DNA of 64,000 nucleotides from Microbacterium terrae (lineage in GTDB: Bacteria; Actinomycetota; Actinomycetes; Actinomycetales; Microbacteriaceae): assembly GCF_017831975.1 (NCBI RefSeq), contig NZ_JAFDSS010000001.1, forward strand, positions 2,046,001 through 2,110,000, given 5' to 3'. Position numbers and translations under genes: made by a program. Each line of letters starts with the position of its first letter. Position 1 is the first letter of the stretch. The notes under the pieces were generated by a model. That model had not been told where the DNA came from, ran no database searches, and was given only the letters and a program-made list of their open reading frames with translations. Shown here piece after piece: positions 25,931 to 34,155 of this stretch.

Positions 25931-26499
25931 GCCGGCATCGCCAGGTAGCCGTGCAGTGCGCGGCCGAGCTCGGCACGCCAGGCTCCGTCGTCCAGCCACT
26001 CCGCGACAAGCGGCGCCGACTGCACAGCCGATTGGGCGATCAGGAGCACCATGGCCGCGATCTGCGCGGGGTCGCCCTGCCGGATCCACCCGCCGCGCTG
26101 CCCCGCCGCGACATCGCCGGCGAGGAGGGCGAGCATGGTGCGCTGACTCGTGCCGAGCCGATCGAGGATGTACCGCGAGAACAGCTCGGGATCGGTGTCG
26201 CGGAGGCGCTCGACGAGGGGCATGCGCCGGATGCCGTCGGCGGTGGCGACGAGGACGCCGACGATGCCGTCGAGGTCGACGGCATCCGCCGGTCGCGGCA
26301 CGACCGCGAGGAGCTCGCGGGTCACCAGTGCAGCGAACACCGCCTGCACGTCGGGCCAGTACCGGTACAGCGTCTGGCGGGCGATCCCGGCGTGGCGCGC
26401 GATGTCGGCGGCTGTCGTCCGTCGGATCCCGTGCGCGACCACCTCGGCGAGAGCCGCGTCGAGGATCGCTGTCTCGGTGTCGGTCACTCCGTCGGCCAT
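25927..26499 (-). CDS. TetR-family regulator of the glpD/flavoprotein cluster
   Basis: 190 residues from the ATG at 26499. The N-terminal HTH contains TTAADIARHAG and QTLYRYW (about residues 29-50); the C-terminal ligand domain is divergent, so no ligand can be named. The ATG at 26499 was preferred over the ATG at 26514 because TATGTT lies exactly six nt upstream and because the longer start would fall inside the candidate operator (26501-26523). It is first gene of the tetR-glpD transcript and divergent from the AGPS-like flavoprotein gene, so it probably represses both arms. Confidence 0.88.
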   Translation of the reverse strand: MADGVTDTETAILDAALAEVVAHGIRRTTAADIARHAGIARQTLYRYWPDVQAVFAALVTRELLAVVPRPADAVDLDGIVGVLVATADGIRRMPLVERLRDTDPELFSRYILDRLGTSQRTMLALLAGDVAAGQRGGWIRQGDPAQIAAMVLLIAQSAVQSAPLVAEWLDDGAWRAELGRALHGYLAMPA

Positions 26500-26500
26500 G

Positions 26501-26523
26501 TGACAAACATACATACCGTGTCA
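26501..26523. promoter_or_regulatory. Candidate TetR operator with overlapping divergent leaderless promoters
   Basis: Inverted repeat TGACA (26501-26505) and TGTCA (26519-26523) separated by 13 nt. It overlaps both -10 elements: TATGTT for tetR (26511-26506, minus) and CATACT for the flavoprotein (26522-26527, plus), each exactly six nt from its start codon. Confidence 0.6.
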
Positions 26524-26533
26524 TACTGTCGCC

Positions 26534-28171
26534 ATGCCTGAGACGACGCCGTCCGCAGCGGCCGCTCCCGCGACCCCGACGGCCCGTCCCCGCTCGGACT
26601 GGGATGCCTGGGGCACGGAGCCCGCGCACCTGCCCGCCGCGGCGAAGATGATCGCCGCCACGCTGCTCCCGGGCAAGGCGCATCCCGTGACTCGGCGCGC
26701 GAAGCCCGTGCTGACCGCATCACGGCTCCCCGACGACGTCCACGCCCGCCTCGGCGCGATCGTCGGCGCATCCCGCGTCACGCGCGACGACGAGGTGCGG
26801 CTGCTCCATCTCGGCGGCAAGAGCACTCCCGATCTGCTGCGGCGCCGTCTCGACGAGGTGCAGGCGGCACCCGACGCCGTGGTGGCGCCCGCCGATCACG
26901 ACGAGGTCGGCGCAGTCCTCGCAGCGTGCGACGAGGCATCCGTCGCCGTCGTCCCCTTCGGCGGGGGCACCTCGGTCGTCGGCGGGGTCGACCCGGAGTC
27001 GGGCCCGCACATCGCGGTGGTCGCACTCGACCTGTCGCGCACCGCGGCTCTCCTCGACCTCGACGCCGACTCGCTGCTCGCCACCTTCGGCGCCGGAACC
27101 ACCGGGCCCCAGGCGGAAGAGCTGCTCGGCCGCCACGGACTCACGCTCGGGCACTTCCCGCAGAGCTTCCTGTTCGCCTCGCTGGGCGGCTTCGCCGCGA
27201 CGCGCTCGAGCGGTCAAGCCTCGCGCGGGTACGGGCGCTTCGACGACCTCGTCCACGCGATGCGGGTCGCGACCCCGGTCGGCGATCTCGCCCTCGGGCG
27301 TGCACCCGCGAGCGCCGCCGGGCCCGATCTGCGCCAGCTCTTCCTGGGCTCGGAGGGCGCATTCGGCGTCATCACCGAGGTGACCGTGCGGGTGCGGCCT
27401 GCCCCCGCGGCGACCGCCTACGGCGCGTGGACGTTCCGCGACTTCGCCGCGGGCACCGCTGCGCTGCGAGAGGCGACGCAGCGCGGCATCCGTCCGACGG
27501 TCCTGCGCCTGTCGGACGCCGCGGAGACGAAGGTGAACGCCACCCTGGGCGGGCACGTCAGCCGGCTGCGCGGATGCCTCGCTATCGCCACCTTCGACGG
27601 CGCGACGCCCGCGGAGACGGCGGCCGCGCGCGCCGCCCTCGACGCCGTTTTCGCGACGCACGGCGCCACCTCGCGCGGCGAGGAGCCCGCACAGTCGTGG
27701 GAGCGCGGGCGGTACGCCTCCCCCGCCCTGCGCGATTCGCTGATGGATGCCGGCATCCTCGCCGAGACCCTCGAGACCGCCACGACGTGGTCGAACCTCG
27801 ACGCCCTCAAGCACGCCGTCTCCGACGCGGTCACCGCCGCGCTCGCCCGGGCAGGCACCAAGCCGATCGTGATGTGCCACATCTCGCACGTGTACCCCGC
27901 GGGCGCGTCGCTCTACTTCACCGTCATCGCCGCCCTCACGGCGGATCCGCAGGGCCAGTGGGCGCAGGCGAAGGATGCCGCGTCCCGGGCGATCGCGGCG
28001 GCGGGGGGCACGATCACGCACCACCACGCCGTCGGCCGCGACCACCGTCCGTATCTCGAAGACGAGATCGGCCCGCTGGGGGTCGAGATCCTGCGCGCCG
28101 TCAAGCGCACGGTCGACCCGCGCGGCATCATGAACCCGGGGGTGCTCGTGATCCCCGAGGAGAACGCATGA
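26534..28171 (+). CDS. FAD-binding oxidase, alkyldihydroxyacetonephosphate-synthase-like
   Basis: 545 residues of the VAO/AGPS flavoprotein family. The N-terminal FAD-binding (PP-loop) domain contains VVPFGGGTSVVGGV at about 138-151. The substrate-domain C-terminus contains GGTITHHHAVGRDHRPY, matching the His-rich active-site motif of alkyl-DHAP synthase, and ends DPRGIMNPGVL. AGPS enzymes exchange the acyl group of acyl-DHAP for an alkyl group; the actinobacterial homologue Rv2251 is of unproven function. The leaderless ATG at 26534 is divergent from tetR. The stop overlaps the next gene by 4 bp. Confidence 0.88.
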   Translation: MPETTPSAAAAPATPTARPRSDWDAWGTEPAHLPAAAKMIAATLLPGKAHPVTRRAKPVLTASRLPDDVHARLGAIVGASRVTRDDEVRLLHLGGKSTPDLLRRRLDEVQAAPDAVVAPADHDEVGAVLAACDEASVAVVPFGGGTSVVGGVDPESGPHIAVVALDLSRTAALLDLDADSLLATFGAGTTGPQAEELLGRHGLTLGHFPQSFLFASLGGFAATRSSGQASRGYGRFDDLVHAMRVATPVGDLALGRAPASAAGPDLRQLFLGSEGAFGVITEVTVRVRPAPAATAYGAWTFRDFAAGTAALREATQRGIRPTVLRLSDAAETKVNATLGGHVSRLRGCLAIATFDGATPAETAAARAALDAVFATHGATSRGEEPAQSWERGRYASPALRDSLMDAGILAETLETATTWSNLDALKHAVSDAVTAALARAGTKPIVMCHISHVYPAGASLYFTVIAALTADPQGQWAQAKDAASRAIAAAGGTITHHHAVGRDHRPYLEDEIGPLGVEILRAVKRTVDPRGIMNPGVLVIPEENA

Positions 28172-29070
28172 GACTCGCCCTCCTGGCGAACCCCGCCGCG
28201 CGTGCCGGATCGGGCACCGGCGCCGCGGAGCGGGCGGCGGAGGCGCTGCGCGCCCACGGCGTGGAGACCACACTCGTCAGCGGCGGATCCGCCGACGAAT
28301 CACGGCGGCTCCTGCGCACCGCGCTCGACCTCGGGGTCGACGCGGTGGCGGTCGCGGGGGGCGACGGCACCGTCGGTCTGGCGATCGCCGAGGTGGCGGG
28401 CACGGGCACCCCGCTCGGGATCATCCCCTGCGGCACGGGCAACGACTTCGCCACGACGCTCGGCATCCGCGAGCTCGACGCCGAGGCTGCTGCATCGGCG
28501 ATCGTCGGCGGACGCACCCGCGATGTCGACCTGGCGCGCGTGGTGCGCGACGACGGCACGACCGCGCACTTCGCCACCGTGCTCGCGAGCGGCTTCGACT
28601 CGAAGGTCAACGATCGCGCGAACGCGATGCGGTGGCCGCGCGGCGGCTCACGCTACAACATCGCCATCCTGATCGAGTTCCTGACCCTGGCCCGCATCCC
28701 GTACTCGGTCGAGGCGGTGCTCGAAGACGGCACGGTCGAGCGGTTCGACGGCGACCTCGTGATGGCCACCGTCGGCAACGGCCGCACGTACGGCGGCGGC
28801 ATCCCGATCGCGCCCGACGCCGACGTCGCCGACGGGCTGCTCGACCTCGTCCTCGTCCGGCCGGCGGGCCGCATCCGTCTGCTCCGACTTCTCCCCCGCG
28901 TCTACCGCGGCACGCATCGCGGCGTCGCCCAGGTGACGATGCGCCGCGTGCGCTCGGTGCGGCTCGACTCCCGCGGGGTCACCGCGTACGCCGACGGAGA
29001 CCCGATCGGTGCGCTGCCGCTGACCGTCGAAGTCGTGCCCGCAGCCCTCACGGTGTTCGTACCGGACTGA
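28168..29070 (+). CDS. Diacylglycerol kinase-family lipid kinase
   Basis: 300 residues. The DAGK catalytic domain shows VAGGDGTVGLA (near 70-80) and PCGTGNDFATTLGI (near 93-106), the ATP-binding signatures; the C-terminal beta-sandwich includes GNGRTYGGG and YADGDPIG. It converts diacylglycerol to phosphatidic acid, and the M. tuberculosis relative Rv2252 is implicated in phosphatidylinositol mannoside synthesis. The ATG at 28168 overlaps the flavoprotein stop (ATGA), indicating coupling; the long open frame before it is only a shadow. Together with glpD the cluster handles G3P, DHAP and DAG pools. Confidence 0.92.
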   Translation: MRLALLANPAARAGSGTGAAERAAEALRAHGVETTLVSGGSADESRRLLRTALDLGVDAVAVAGGDGTVGLAIAEVAGTGTPLGIIPCGTGNDFATTLGIRELDAEAAASAIVGGRTRDVDLARVVRDDGTTAHFATVLASGFDSKVNDRANAMRWPRGGSRYNIAILIEFLTLARIPYSVEAVLEDGTVERFDGDLVMATVGNGRTYGGGIPIAPDADVADGLLDLVLVRPAGRIRLLRLLPRVYRGTHRGVAQVTMRRVRSVRLDSRGVTAYADGDPIGALPLTVEVVPAALTVFVPD

Positions 29071-29109
29071 GTCGGCCGCGGGCATCCGGCACGCGGTCGG
29101 CGCGTCGGG

Positions 29110-29352
29110 TCAGTGCGTGGCCTGGACGGCGCGGAGCTTCGCCAGCACCTGGTCGCGCAGCTCCTCCGGGGCCGACTCCTTGCACGCCCGCGCGACGACG
29201 TCGGTCAGGGTGCGGGCGACGAGAGCCTCGTCGCGGCACTCGGGGCAGTTCTCGAGGTGCTCGGCGATGTCGGAGTGCTGGGTCTTGCAGACCTCGTTGC
29301 GCAGGTACTCTTCCAGGTCGCGCCGCGCCTTGTCACAGCCGCAGTCGGTCAT
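29110..29352 (-). CDS. rsrA: Zinc-binding redox anti-sigma factor (RsrA/RshA)
   Basis: 80 residues. The ZAS motif His32-x3-Cys36-x2-Cys39 is present, with further Cys at 4, 6 and 22. In Streptomyces RsrA and mycobacterial RshA, such cysteines coordinate zinc and form a disulfide under thiol oxidation, releasing the sigma factor. The ATG overlaps the sigH stop by 4 bp, the standard sigH-rsrA arrangement. It ends 39 bp from the convergent diacylglycerol kinase gene. Confidence 0.93.
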   Translation of the reverse strand: MTDCGCDKARRDLEEYLRNEVCKTQHSDIAEHLENCPECRDEALVARTLTDVVARACKESAPEELRDQVLAKLRAVQATH

Positions 29353-29963
29353 TTCTTGCTCCTTGTGGCGGCAACGGTCATGCCGCGCTCTTTCGCGTAG
29401 TCGGCGAGCAGCTCACGCAGCATCCGTCTGCCACGATGCAGACGGCTCATGACCGTGCCGATGGGGGTCTTCATGATGTCGGCGATCTCCTGGTAGGCGA
29501 AGCCCTCGACGTCTGCGAGGTACACCGCCAGTCGGAAGTCCTCCGGGATGGACTGCAGCGCATCCTTGACGATCGATGCCGGCATGTGGTCGATCGCCTC
29601 GGCTTCGGCCGACCGCGAACTGGTCGCGGTGGTCGACTCGGCGCCGCCCAGCTGCCAGTCCTCGAGCTCGTCGATCGTGCCCTGGTACGGCTCGCGCTGC
29701 TTCTTGCGGTAGGTGTTGATGTACGTATTCGTGAGAATCCGGTACAGCCATGCCTTCAGGTTCGTGCCCTGGGTGAAGGTCTTCCACGAGGCGAACGCCT
29801 TGACGAAGGTCTCCTGCACGAGATCTGCGGCATCGGCGGGGTTGCGGGTCATCCGCATCGCCGCCGCGTACAGCTGGTCCATGTAGGGAAGCGCCTGCGC
29901 CTCGAACTGGCCGCGCGCGTCCTGGGGCTCGCTCACGAGCACGTCGTCATCGTTTCCGCTCAT
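29349..29963 (-). CDS. sigH: ECF sigma factor of the SigH/SigR thiol-stress type
   Basis: 204 residues from the ATG at 29963. Region 2 includes [13 protein letters not shown] and [24 protein letters not shown], a stretch nearly invariant in SigH/SigR. Region 4 includes [16 protein letters not shown] and [16 protein letters not shown]. It directs RNA polymerase to thiol-oxidative and heat-stress genes when released from RsrA. An in-frame ATG at 30047 would add 28 residues and resembles the longer SigR-prime of Streptomyces. A SigR-type promoter lies upstream at 30126-30152, so the gene is probably autoregulated. Confidence 0.95.
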   Translation of the reverse strand: MSGNDDDVLVSEPQDARGQFEAQALPYMDQLYAAAMRMTRNPADAADLVQETFVKAFASWKTFTQGTNLKAWLYRILTNTYINTYRKKQREPYQGTIDELEDWQLGGAESTTATSSRSAEAEAIDHMPASIVKDALQSIPEDFRLAVYLADVEGFAYQEIADIMKTPIGTVMSRLHRGRRMLRELLADYAKERGMTVAATRSKK

Positions 29964-30125
29964 CACCCGCCAGTGTACGGCGGAGGGGCTGTGGTCCCCC
30001 CGTGAGACGGCGGGCACAGCGTCTGCGCGTTCGAGTGTCGCGAACATTCGACTCCTGGACTGTTGCGAACCGCATACGCGCCCGCTCGGATTTGCCGGGC
30101 TGTCGGACGAGGTTCAGTAGGGTAG

Positions 30126-30152
30126 AACCCGATGACAGCCGAAGGGTATTCC
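30126..30152 (-). promoter_or_regulatory. SigR/SigH-type promoter driving sigH
   Basis: Minus strand GGAAT (30152-30148), 19 nt, then GTT (30128-30126), matching the SigR consensus GGAAT-N18/19-GTT; the longer GGGAATA form expected for mycobacterial SigH is also present. It lies within the first codons and leader of divergent aroA. Transcription would start near 30118, upstream of both sigH start candidates. Confidence 0.75.
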
Positions 30153-31505
30153 CCGCGAACCGCGCGATCGCAGCGCGGCGCCTGGCGTGCGCCGATGGCC
30201 GGGGGTCCGCTCCACGCCACCGTCACCGTTCCCGGGTCGAAATCGCTGACCAACCGCGAGCTGATCCTCGCCGCTCTCGCCGACGGACCGAGCCGCCTCC
30301 GGGCGCCGCTGCACTCCGACGACTCGGCCCGCATGGTCGAGGCGCTGCGCGCCCTCGGCGTGGGTCTGGAGTTCGAGGAGGGCGCCGGCGAGTACGGCGA
30401 CGACATCGTCGTGACGCCGGTCTCGCCGCTGCGCGGCGACGCGATCGTCGACTGCGGCCAGGCCGGAACGGTCATGCGCTTCGTCGCCGCCCTCGCCGGC
30501 TTCGCGCAGGGCGACGTCACGATCACCGCGCACGAGACCGCGCTGCACCGGCCCATGGGCGCGATGATCTCGGGCCTGCGCGAAATCGGCGTCGACATCG
30601 ACGACGGCGGCCGCTGGGCGCTCCCGTTCATCGTGCGCGGCCACGGCCACGTGCGCGGCGGCGAGGTGACCATCGACGCGAGCGCGTCCAGCCAGTTCGT
30701 CTCGGGCCTCCTGCTCGCGGCCCCTCGGTTCGACGTGGGCCTCCACCTCATCCATGCCGGCGAGCGTCTGCCGAGCATCCCGCACATCGACATGACCGTC
30801 GAGGCGCTCGCGCACCGCGGCATCCACGTCGAACGACCCGCCCAGGGCGAATGGATCGTGCCTCCCGGGCCTCTGCGCGGCAAAGACATCGCGATCGAGC
30901 CCGACCTCTCGAACGCGGCGCCGTTCCTGGCTGCGGCGATGATCGCGGGCGGCTCGGTGTCGGTGCCGGGGTGGCCTGCGCACTCCACCCAGCCGGGCGC
31001 GATGCTCAGCGAGATCCTGCCGATCATGGGCGCGCGCGTCGTGCGACGCGGCGGCGCCCTCACCGTGACCGCCGGCCCCGCCATCCACGGCGTCGACCTC
31101 GACCTGTCGGCCGCGGGCGAGCTGACCCCGACGATCTTCGCGCTGGCGGCATTCGCCGACGCGCCCTCGACCCTCCACGGCATCGGGCACATCCGCGGCC
31201 ACGAGACCGACCGCATCGCCGCCCTCGTGGGCGAGCTGCGCGCGCTCGGCGGCGAGGCTGAGGAGCTCGAGGACGGCATCCGCATCGTCCCCCGTCCCCT
31301 GCACGGCGGACGCTGGCGCGCGCACCACGACCACCGCATGGCGACGACCGGCGCGCTGGTCGGACTCGCGGTCGACGGCGTGGAGGTCGACGACATCGGC
31401 ACCACCGCGAAGACCATGCCCGAGTTCCCGCAGCTGTGGCAGCGCATGATCGACGGCGGCGACACCCCGGGGTCCCTCCCGGCGGAGGCCATGCAGGCAT
31501 CGTGA
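30132..31505 (+). CDS. aroA: 3-phosphoshikimate 1-carboxyvinyltransferase (EPSP synthase)
   Basis: 457 residues; shikimate pathway step joining shikimate-3-phosphate and PEP. VPGSKSLTNRELILAAL near residue 34 and DCGQAGTVMRF near 115 are substrate-binding signatures; RGHETDRIAAL and HHDHRMAT near the C-terminus complete the active site. TAGGGT eight nt before the ATG suggests a nearly leaderless message. The stop overlaps rsgA by 4 bp. The divergent sigH promoter lies inside its first codons, so the two transcripts overlap head to head. Confidence 0.96.
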   Translation: MTAEGYSPRTARSQRGAWRAPMAGGPLHATVTVPGSKSLTNRELILAALADGPSRLRAPLHSDDSARMVEALRALGVGLEFEEGAGEYGDDIVVTPVSPLRGDAIVDCGQAGTVMRFVAALAGFAQGDVTITAHETALHRPMGAMISGLREIGVDIDDGGRWALPFIVRGHGHVRGGEVTIDASASSQFVSGLLLAAPRFDVGLHLIHAGERLPSIPHIDMTVEALAHRGIHVERPAQGEWIVPPGPLRGKDIAIEPDLSNAAPFLAAAMIAGGSVSVPGWPAHSTQPGAMLSEILPIMGARVVRRGGALTVTAGPAIHGVDLDLSAAGELTPTIFALAAFADAPSTLHGIGHIRGHETDRIAALVGELRALGGEAEELEDGIRIVPRPLHGGRWRAHHDHRMATTGALVGLAVDGVEVDDIGTTAKTMPEFPQLWQRMIDGGDTPGSLPAEAMQAS

Positions 31506-32545
31506 GCTGGCTCGACGATCTCGACGACGACGAACCCGCGTTCGACGAGGCTGACATCCGCGTCCGGCCGAACCCGAAGGCGAATCGGCCGCGCACCAAG
31601 AGACGCCCCGCGCACGCCGACGCGCGCATCGCGCGCGTGCTCGGCGTCGACCGCGGACGCTACACCGTGCTCGTCGACGAGGATCTGCCCGACGAGCACC
31701 AGGTGCTCGCCGTGCGCGCCCGCGAGCTGCGGAAGATGCCGATCGTCACCGGCGACCGCGCACGCGTCGTCGGCGACGTCTCCGGCGACGAGGGAACCCT
31801 CTCGCGCATCGTCGGGATCGAGGAGCGCTCATCGCTGCTGCGGCGCAGCGCCGACGACACCGACCAGGTCGAGCGCGTCGTCGTCGCCAACGCCGACCAG
31901 ATGCTCGTCGTGGTGGCCGCCGCCGACCCCGAGCCGCGGGCGCGGCTGGTCGACCGCTACCTGGTGGCGGCGCTGGATGCCGGCATCCGTCCCCTCCTCG
32001 TCGTGACCAAGACCGACCTGGCCGACCCGACCGTCTTCCTCGAGCACTTCACGGGTCTCGACCTGCGCGTCTTCACGAGCGCTCGCGGCGAAATGCCGCT
32101 GGAGCAGATCGGCGCCGCTCTCGAGGGTCACTCGACGGTCTTCGTCGGGCACTCGGGGGTGGGCAAGTCCACGCTGGTGAACGCCCTCGTGCCCGAAGCG
32201 GGGCGCGCGACCGGTCACGTCAACGAGGTCACGGGCCGCGGCAGGCACACGTCGAGCTCCACCGTGTCGCTGCGCTATCGCGGCGCGGGCGGCTCGGGCT
32301 GGGTCATCGACACGCCCGGAGTGCGCTCGTTCGGGCTCGGTCACGTCGACACCGCCAACATCCTGAAGGCCTTCACCGACCTCGACGAGGTCGCCAAGGA
32401 GTGCCCGCGCGGATGCACGCATCTTCCGGATGCTCCGGACTGCGCGATCATCGAGGCCGTCGAGTCCGGCCGTCTCGGCGCGAACGCCGCCGCACGGCTC
32501 GACTCGCTGCAGCGCCTGCTCGAGACCTTCGCCGCCCGCCCCTGA
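31502..32545 (+). CDS. rsgA: Ribosome small-subunit GTPase RsgA
   Basis: 347 residues; circularly permuted GTPase acting in late 30S maturation. An OB-fold N-terminal domain (about 40-105) precedes the permuted G domain: TKTD (G4) comes before GHSGVGKS (G1), then DTPG (G3). The C-terminal zinc knuckle is ECPRGCTHLPDAPDC (Cys-x3-Cys-x-His-x5-Cys). The GTG at 31502 overlaps the aroA stop (GTGA), marking translational coupling; aroA-rsgA adjacency is conserved in actinobacteria. Confidence 0.95.
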   Translation: MSWLDDLDDDEPAFDEADIRVRPNPKANRPRTKRRPAHADARIARVLGVDRGRYTVLVDEDLPDEHQVLAVRARELRKMPIVTGDRARVVGDVSGDEGTLSRIVGIEERSSLLRRSADDTDQVERVVVANADQMLVVVAAADPEPRARLVDRYLVAALDAGIRPLLVVTKTDLADPTVFLEHFTGLDLRVFTSARGEMPLEQIGAALEGHSTVFVGHSGVGKSTLVNALVPEAGRATGHVNEVTGRGRHTSSSTVSLRYRGAGGSGWVIDTPGVRSFGLGHVDTANILKAFTDLDEVAKECPRGCTHLPDAPDCAIIEAVESGRLGANAAARLDSLQRLLETFAARP

Positions 32546-32558
32546 CCAGGCGGGAGCC

Positions 32559-32564
32559 TAGGCT
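32559..32564 (+). promoter_or_regulatory. -10 element, leaderless start of bcp
   Basis: TAGGCT, six nt, then the ATG at 32571. It allows bcp to be transcribed separately from aroA-rsgA. Confidence 0.5.
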
Positions 32565-32570
32565 GGAAGC

Positions 32571-33035
32571 ATGACGCAGCTCGAGATCGGCTCCCCCGCC
32601 CCCGACTTCACCCTGACCGACCAGGACGAGCAGGAGGTCTCGCTCGCGAGCCTGCGCGGTGGCCGCGTCGTGCTGTTCTTCTACCCGGCCGCGATGACCC
32701 CGGGGTGCACCACCGAGGCGTGCGACTTCCGCGACAGCATCGCGCCGCTCCAGGCCGCGGGCTACACCGTGCTCGGCATCTCCCGCGACGACGCCGCGAC
32801 GCAGCGGAAGTTCCGCGAGCGCGACGCGCTCCCCTACGACCTGCTCTCCGACCCCGACCACGCCGTCCACGAGGCGTACGGCGCGTGGGGCGAGAAGATG
32901 AACTACGGCAAGGTGGTCGAGGGCGTGATCCGCTCGACATTCGTGGTGGATGCCGACGGCACGATCCTCCACGCGCTGTACAACATCAAGGCCACCGGCC
33001 ACGTCGCGCGGCTGCGCAAACTGCTCGAGGTCTGA
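32571..33035 (+). CDS. bcp: Thioredoxin-dependent peroxiredoxin, BCP/PrxQ type
   Basis: 154-residue thiol peroxidase reducing hydroperoxides with thioredoxin electrons. The peroxidatic cysteine is in YPAAMTPGCTTEACDFRD (Cys46), with a second cysteine five residues later (Cys51) as in PrxQ proteins forming an intramolecular disulfide. The N-terminal IGSPAPDFTLTDQD is typical. Its position near sigH-rsrA fits thiol-stress defence, although its promoter looks like an ordinary -10 rather than a SigR site. Confidence 0.93.
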   Translation: MTQLEIGSPAPDFTLTDQDEQEVSLASLRGGRVVLFFYPAAMTPGCTTEACDFRDSIAPLQAAGYTVLGISRDDAATQRKFRERDALPYDLLSDPDHAVHEAYGAWGEKMNYGKVVEGVIRSTFVVDADGTILHALYNIKATGHVARLRKLLEV

Positions 33036-33083
33036 TCCCCGGGCCACGCCCCCGGAATCCACGGGTGCGGGTCTGTCGAGGCG

Positions 33084-33101
33084 GATCCGCGGACGCGGAT
33101 C
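33084..33101. terminator. Short hairpin between convergent bcp and membrane-protein gene
   Basis: GATCCGC (33084-33090) pairs with GCGGATC (33095-33101), GGAC loop; the right arm overlaps the minus-strand stop codon. Confidence 0.45.
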
Positions 33102-33507
33102 AGGGCTGGGTGCCGGCCTGCGCGTTCGCGCGATCGCGCCGAGCGGCGTCGCGCACCGCGAGGAGGAGAAGTACGAGCCCGGCGACGGCGGGCACTGCGA
33201 GCACCAGCCCGATGAGCGGCTCGGCGTAGGCGCCGGTCGCCGCGCCGCCGGCGACGGCGAGGATGAGCGCCTGGGTCACGATCCCGCCCGAGCGACCCCA
33301 GGAGCGATCGGCGAGGATGGCGACCGCGAATGCGAGCACCGCGACGGCGCCGATCACCGTGAGCACGAGGAGCGCGATCGCGCTCTCGACCGAGCCGGTG
33401 TCGCCGGCCGAGAGGGCGAAGAGCTCCCGCACCGCGAGCACCGCGATCCCGATGCCTTCGAGTGCGACGATCGCCGCCGCAGCCGTACCGGACGCGTTTG
33501 TCCGCAT
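33100..33507 (-). CDS. Small hypothetical membrane protein with four hydrophobic segments
   Basis: 135 residues from the ATG at 33507, which has GAGAGGTGG about 8 nt upstream. Hydrophobic segments at about 10-30, 42-65, 73-90 and 95-115 predict four TM helices, followed by a basic tail (RDAARRDRANAQ). I recognise no domain; similar short four-TM proteins are common in Micrococcales. Divergent from whiB1 across a 248-bp gap; convergent with bcp. Confidence 0.75.
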   Translation of the reverse strand: MRTNASGTAAAAIVALEGIGIAVLAVRELFALSAGDTGSVESAIALLVLTVIGAVAVLAFAVAILADRSWGRSGGIVTQALILAVAGGAATGAYAEPLIGLVLAVPAVAGLVLLLLAVRDAARRDRANAQAGTQP

Positions 33508-33755
33508 CCTCGATCCACCTCTCAGAATGATTGCCCCGCGCTTGTGCGATTCCTCCATACAGTGGAGCGGATACTCAGCAAACCCGTCACAAAGAGGGCG
33601 ATCAACCCTTGATTTCAGGTAAACCGCTATGGGACGATTGGTGAAGCCGTGTGCTCCCACAGCGAAGTGGGGCGAGCATCGCCTCGCACTCCCACAGGGT
33701 ACCGGACCCGAAACCGGGCCCATGCATTTCCGACTACGCCGCAAGGAGCATCACC
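33508..33755. promoter_or_regulatory. 248-bp intergenic region upstream of whiB1
   Basis: No ORF fits. It carries TTGATT (33609-33614) and TATGGG (33628-33633), poorly spaced as a promoter; a direct repeat CTCCCACAG at about 33654 and 33689; and CCGAAACCGGG (33708-33718), whose inverse recurs downstream of whiB1. Mycobacterial whiB1 leaders bind CRP; I find no complete TGTGA-N6-TCACA here. Confidence 0.35.
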
Positions 33756-34004
33756 ATGGATTGGCGCGACAAAGCCGCCTGCCTGACCGTCGACCCCGAA
33801 CTGTTCTTCCCCGTGGGGAACACCGGTCCGGCCGTCGATCAGATCGAGAAGGCGAAGGCTGTCTGCGCCCGCTGCACGGTCACCGAGATCTGCCTGCAGT
33901 ACGCCCTCGAGACCGGTCAGGACTCGGGCGTGTGGGGCGGTCTCTCCGAAGACGAGCGTCGCGCCCTCAAGCGCCGCGCCGCTCGCGCACGTCGCGCCAG
34001 CTGA
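33756..34004 (+). CDS. whiB1: WhiB1-type iron-sulfur transcription regulator
   Basis: 82 residues. The four cluster ligands Cys9, Cys37, Cys40 and Cys46 are present, followed by the G-V-W-G-G turn (GVWGGLSEDERR) and a basic C-terminus that binds DNA or sigma. MDWRDKAAC at the start, DPELFFPVGN and the length match mycobacterial WhiB1, an NO-sensing 4Fe-4S protein that partners the primary sigma factor. The ATG at 33756 follows AAGGAG by 7 nt. Neighbouring pdtaS on the opposite strand matches the Rv3219-Rv3220c pairing. Confidence 0.95.
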   Translation: MDWRDKAACLTVDPELFFPVGNTGPAVDQIEKAKAVCARCTVTEICLQYALETGQDSGVWGGLSEDERRALKRRAARARRAS

Positions 34005-34029
34005 CGCCAGCTCGACGCATCCCGCACTT

Positions 34030-34106
34030 CCCGGAACCGGGGACTCCCCGAGACACAGGCTTCACGCCCTCGTCTCGGAACGGGTCCCCGGTTTCGGCGT
34101 TCCGGG
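34030..34106. repeat. Large nested inverted repeat between whiB1 and pdtaS
   Basis: AACCGGGGAC (34035-34044) pairs with GTCCCCGGTT (34084-34093), and inside it CCGAGAC (34048-34054) with GTCTCGG (34072-34078), loop of 17 nt; flanking CCCGGAA and TTCCGGG extend it further. It could terminate both convergent genes, but it is larger than the other terminators here. Confidence 0.75.
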
Positions 34107-34155
34107 TATCCAGCATCCGACGACCGCCCGACCGGGACCGGCCGGCTCACAGCCC

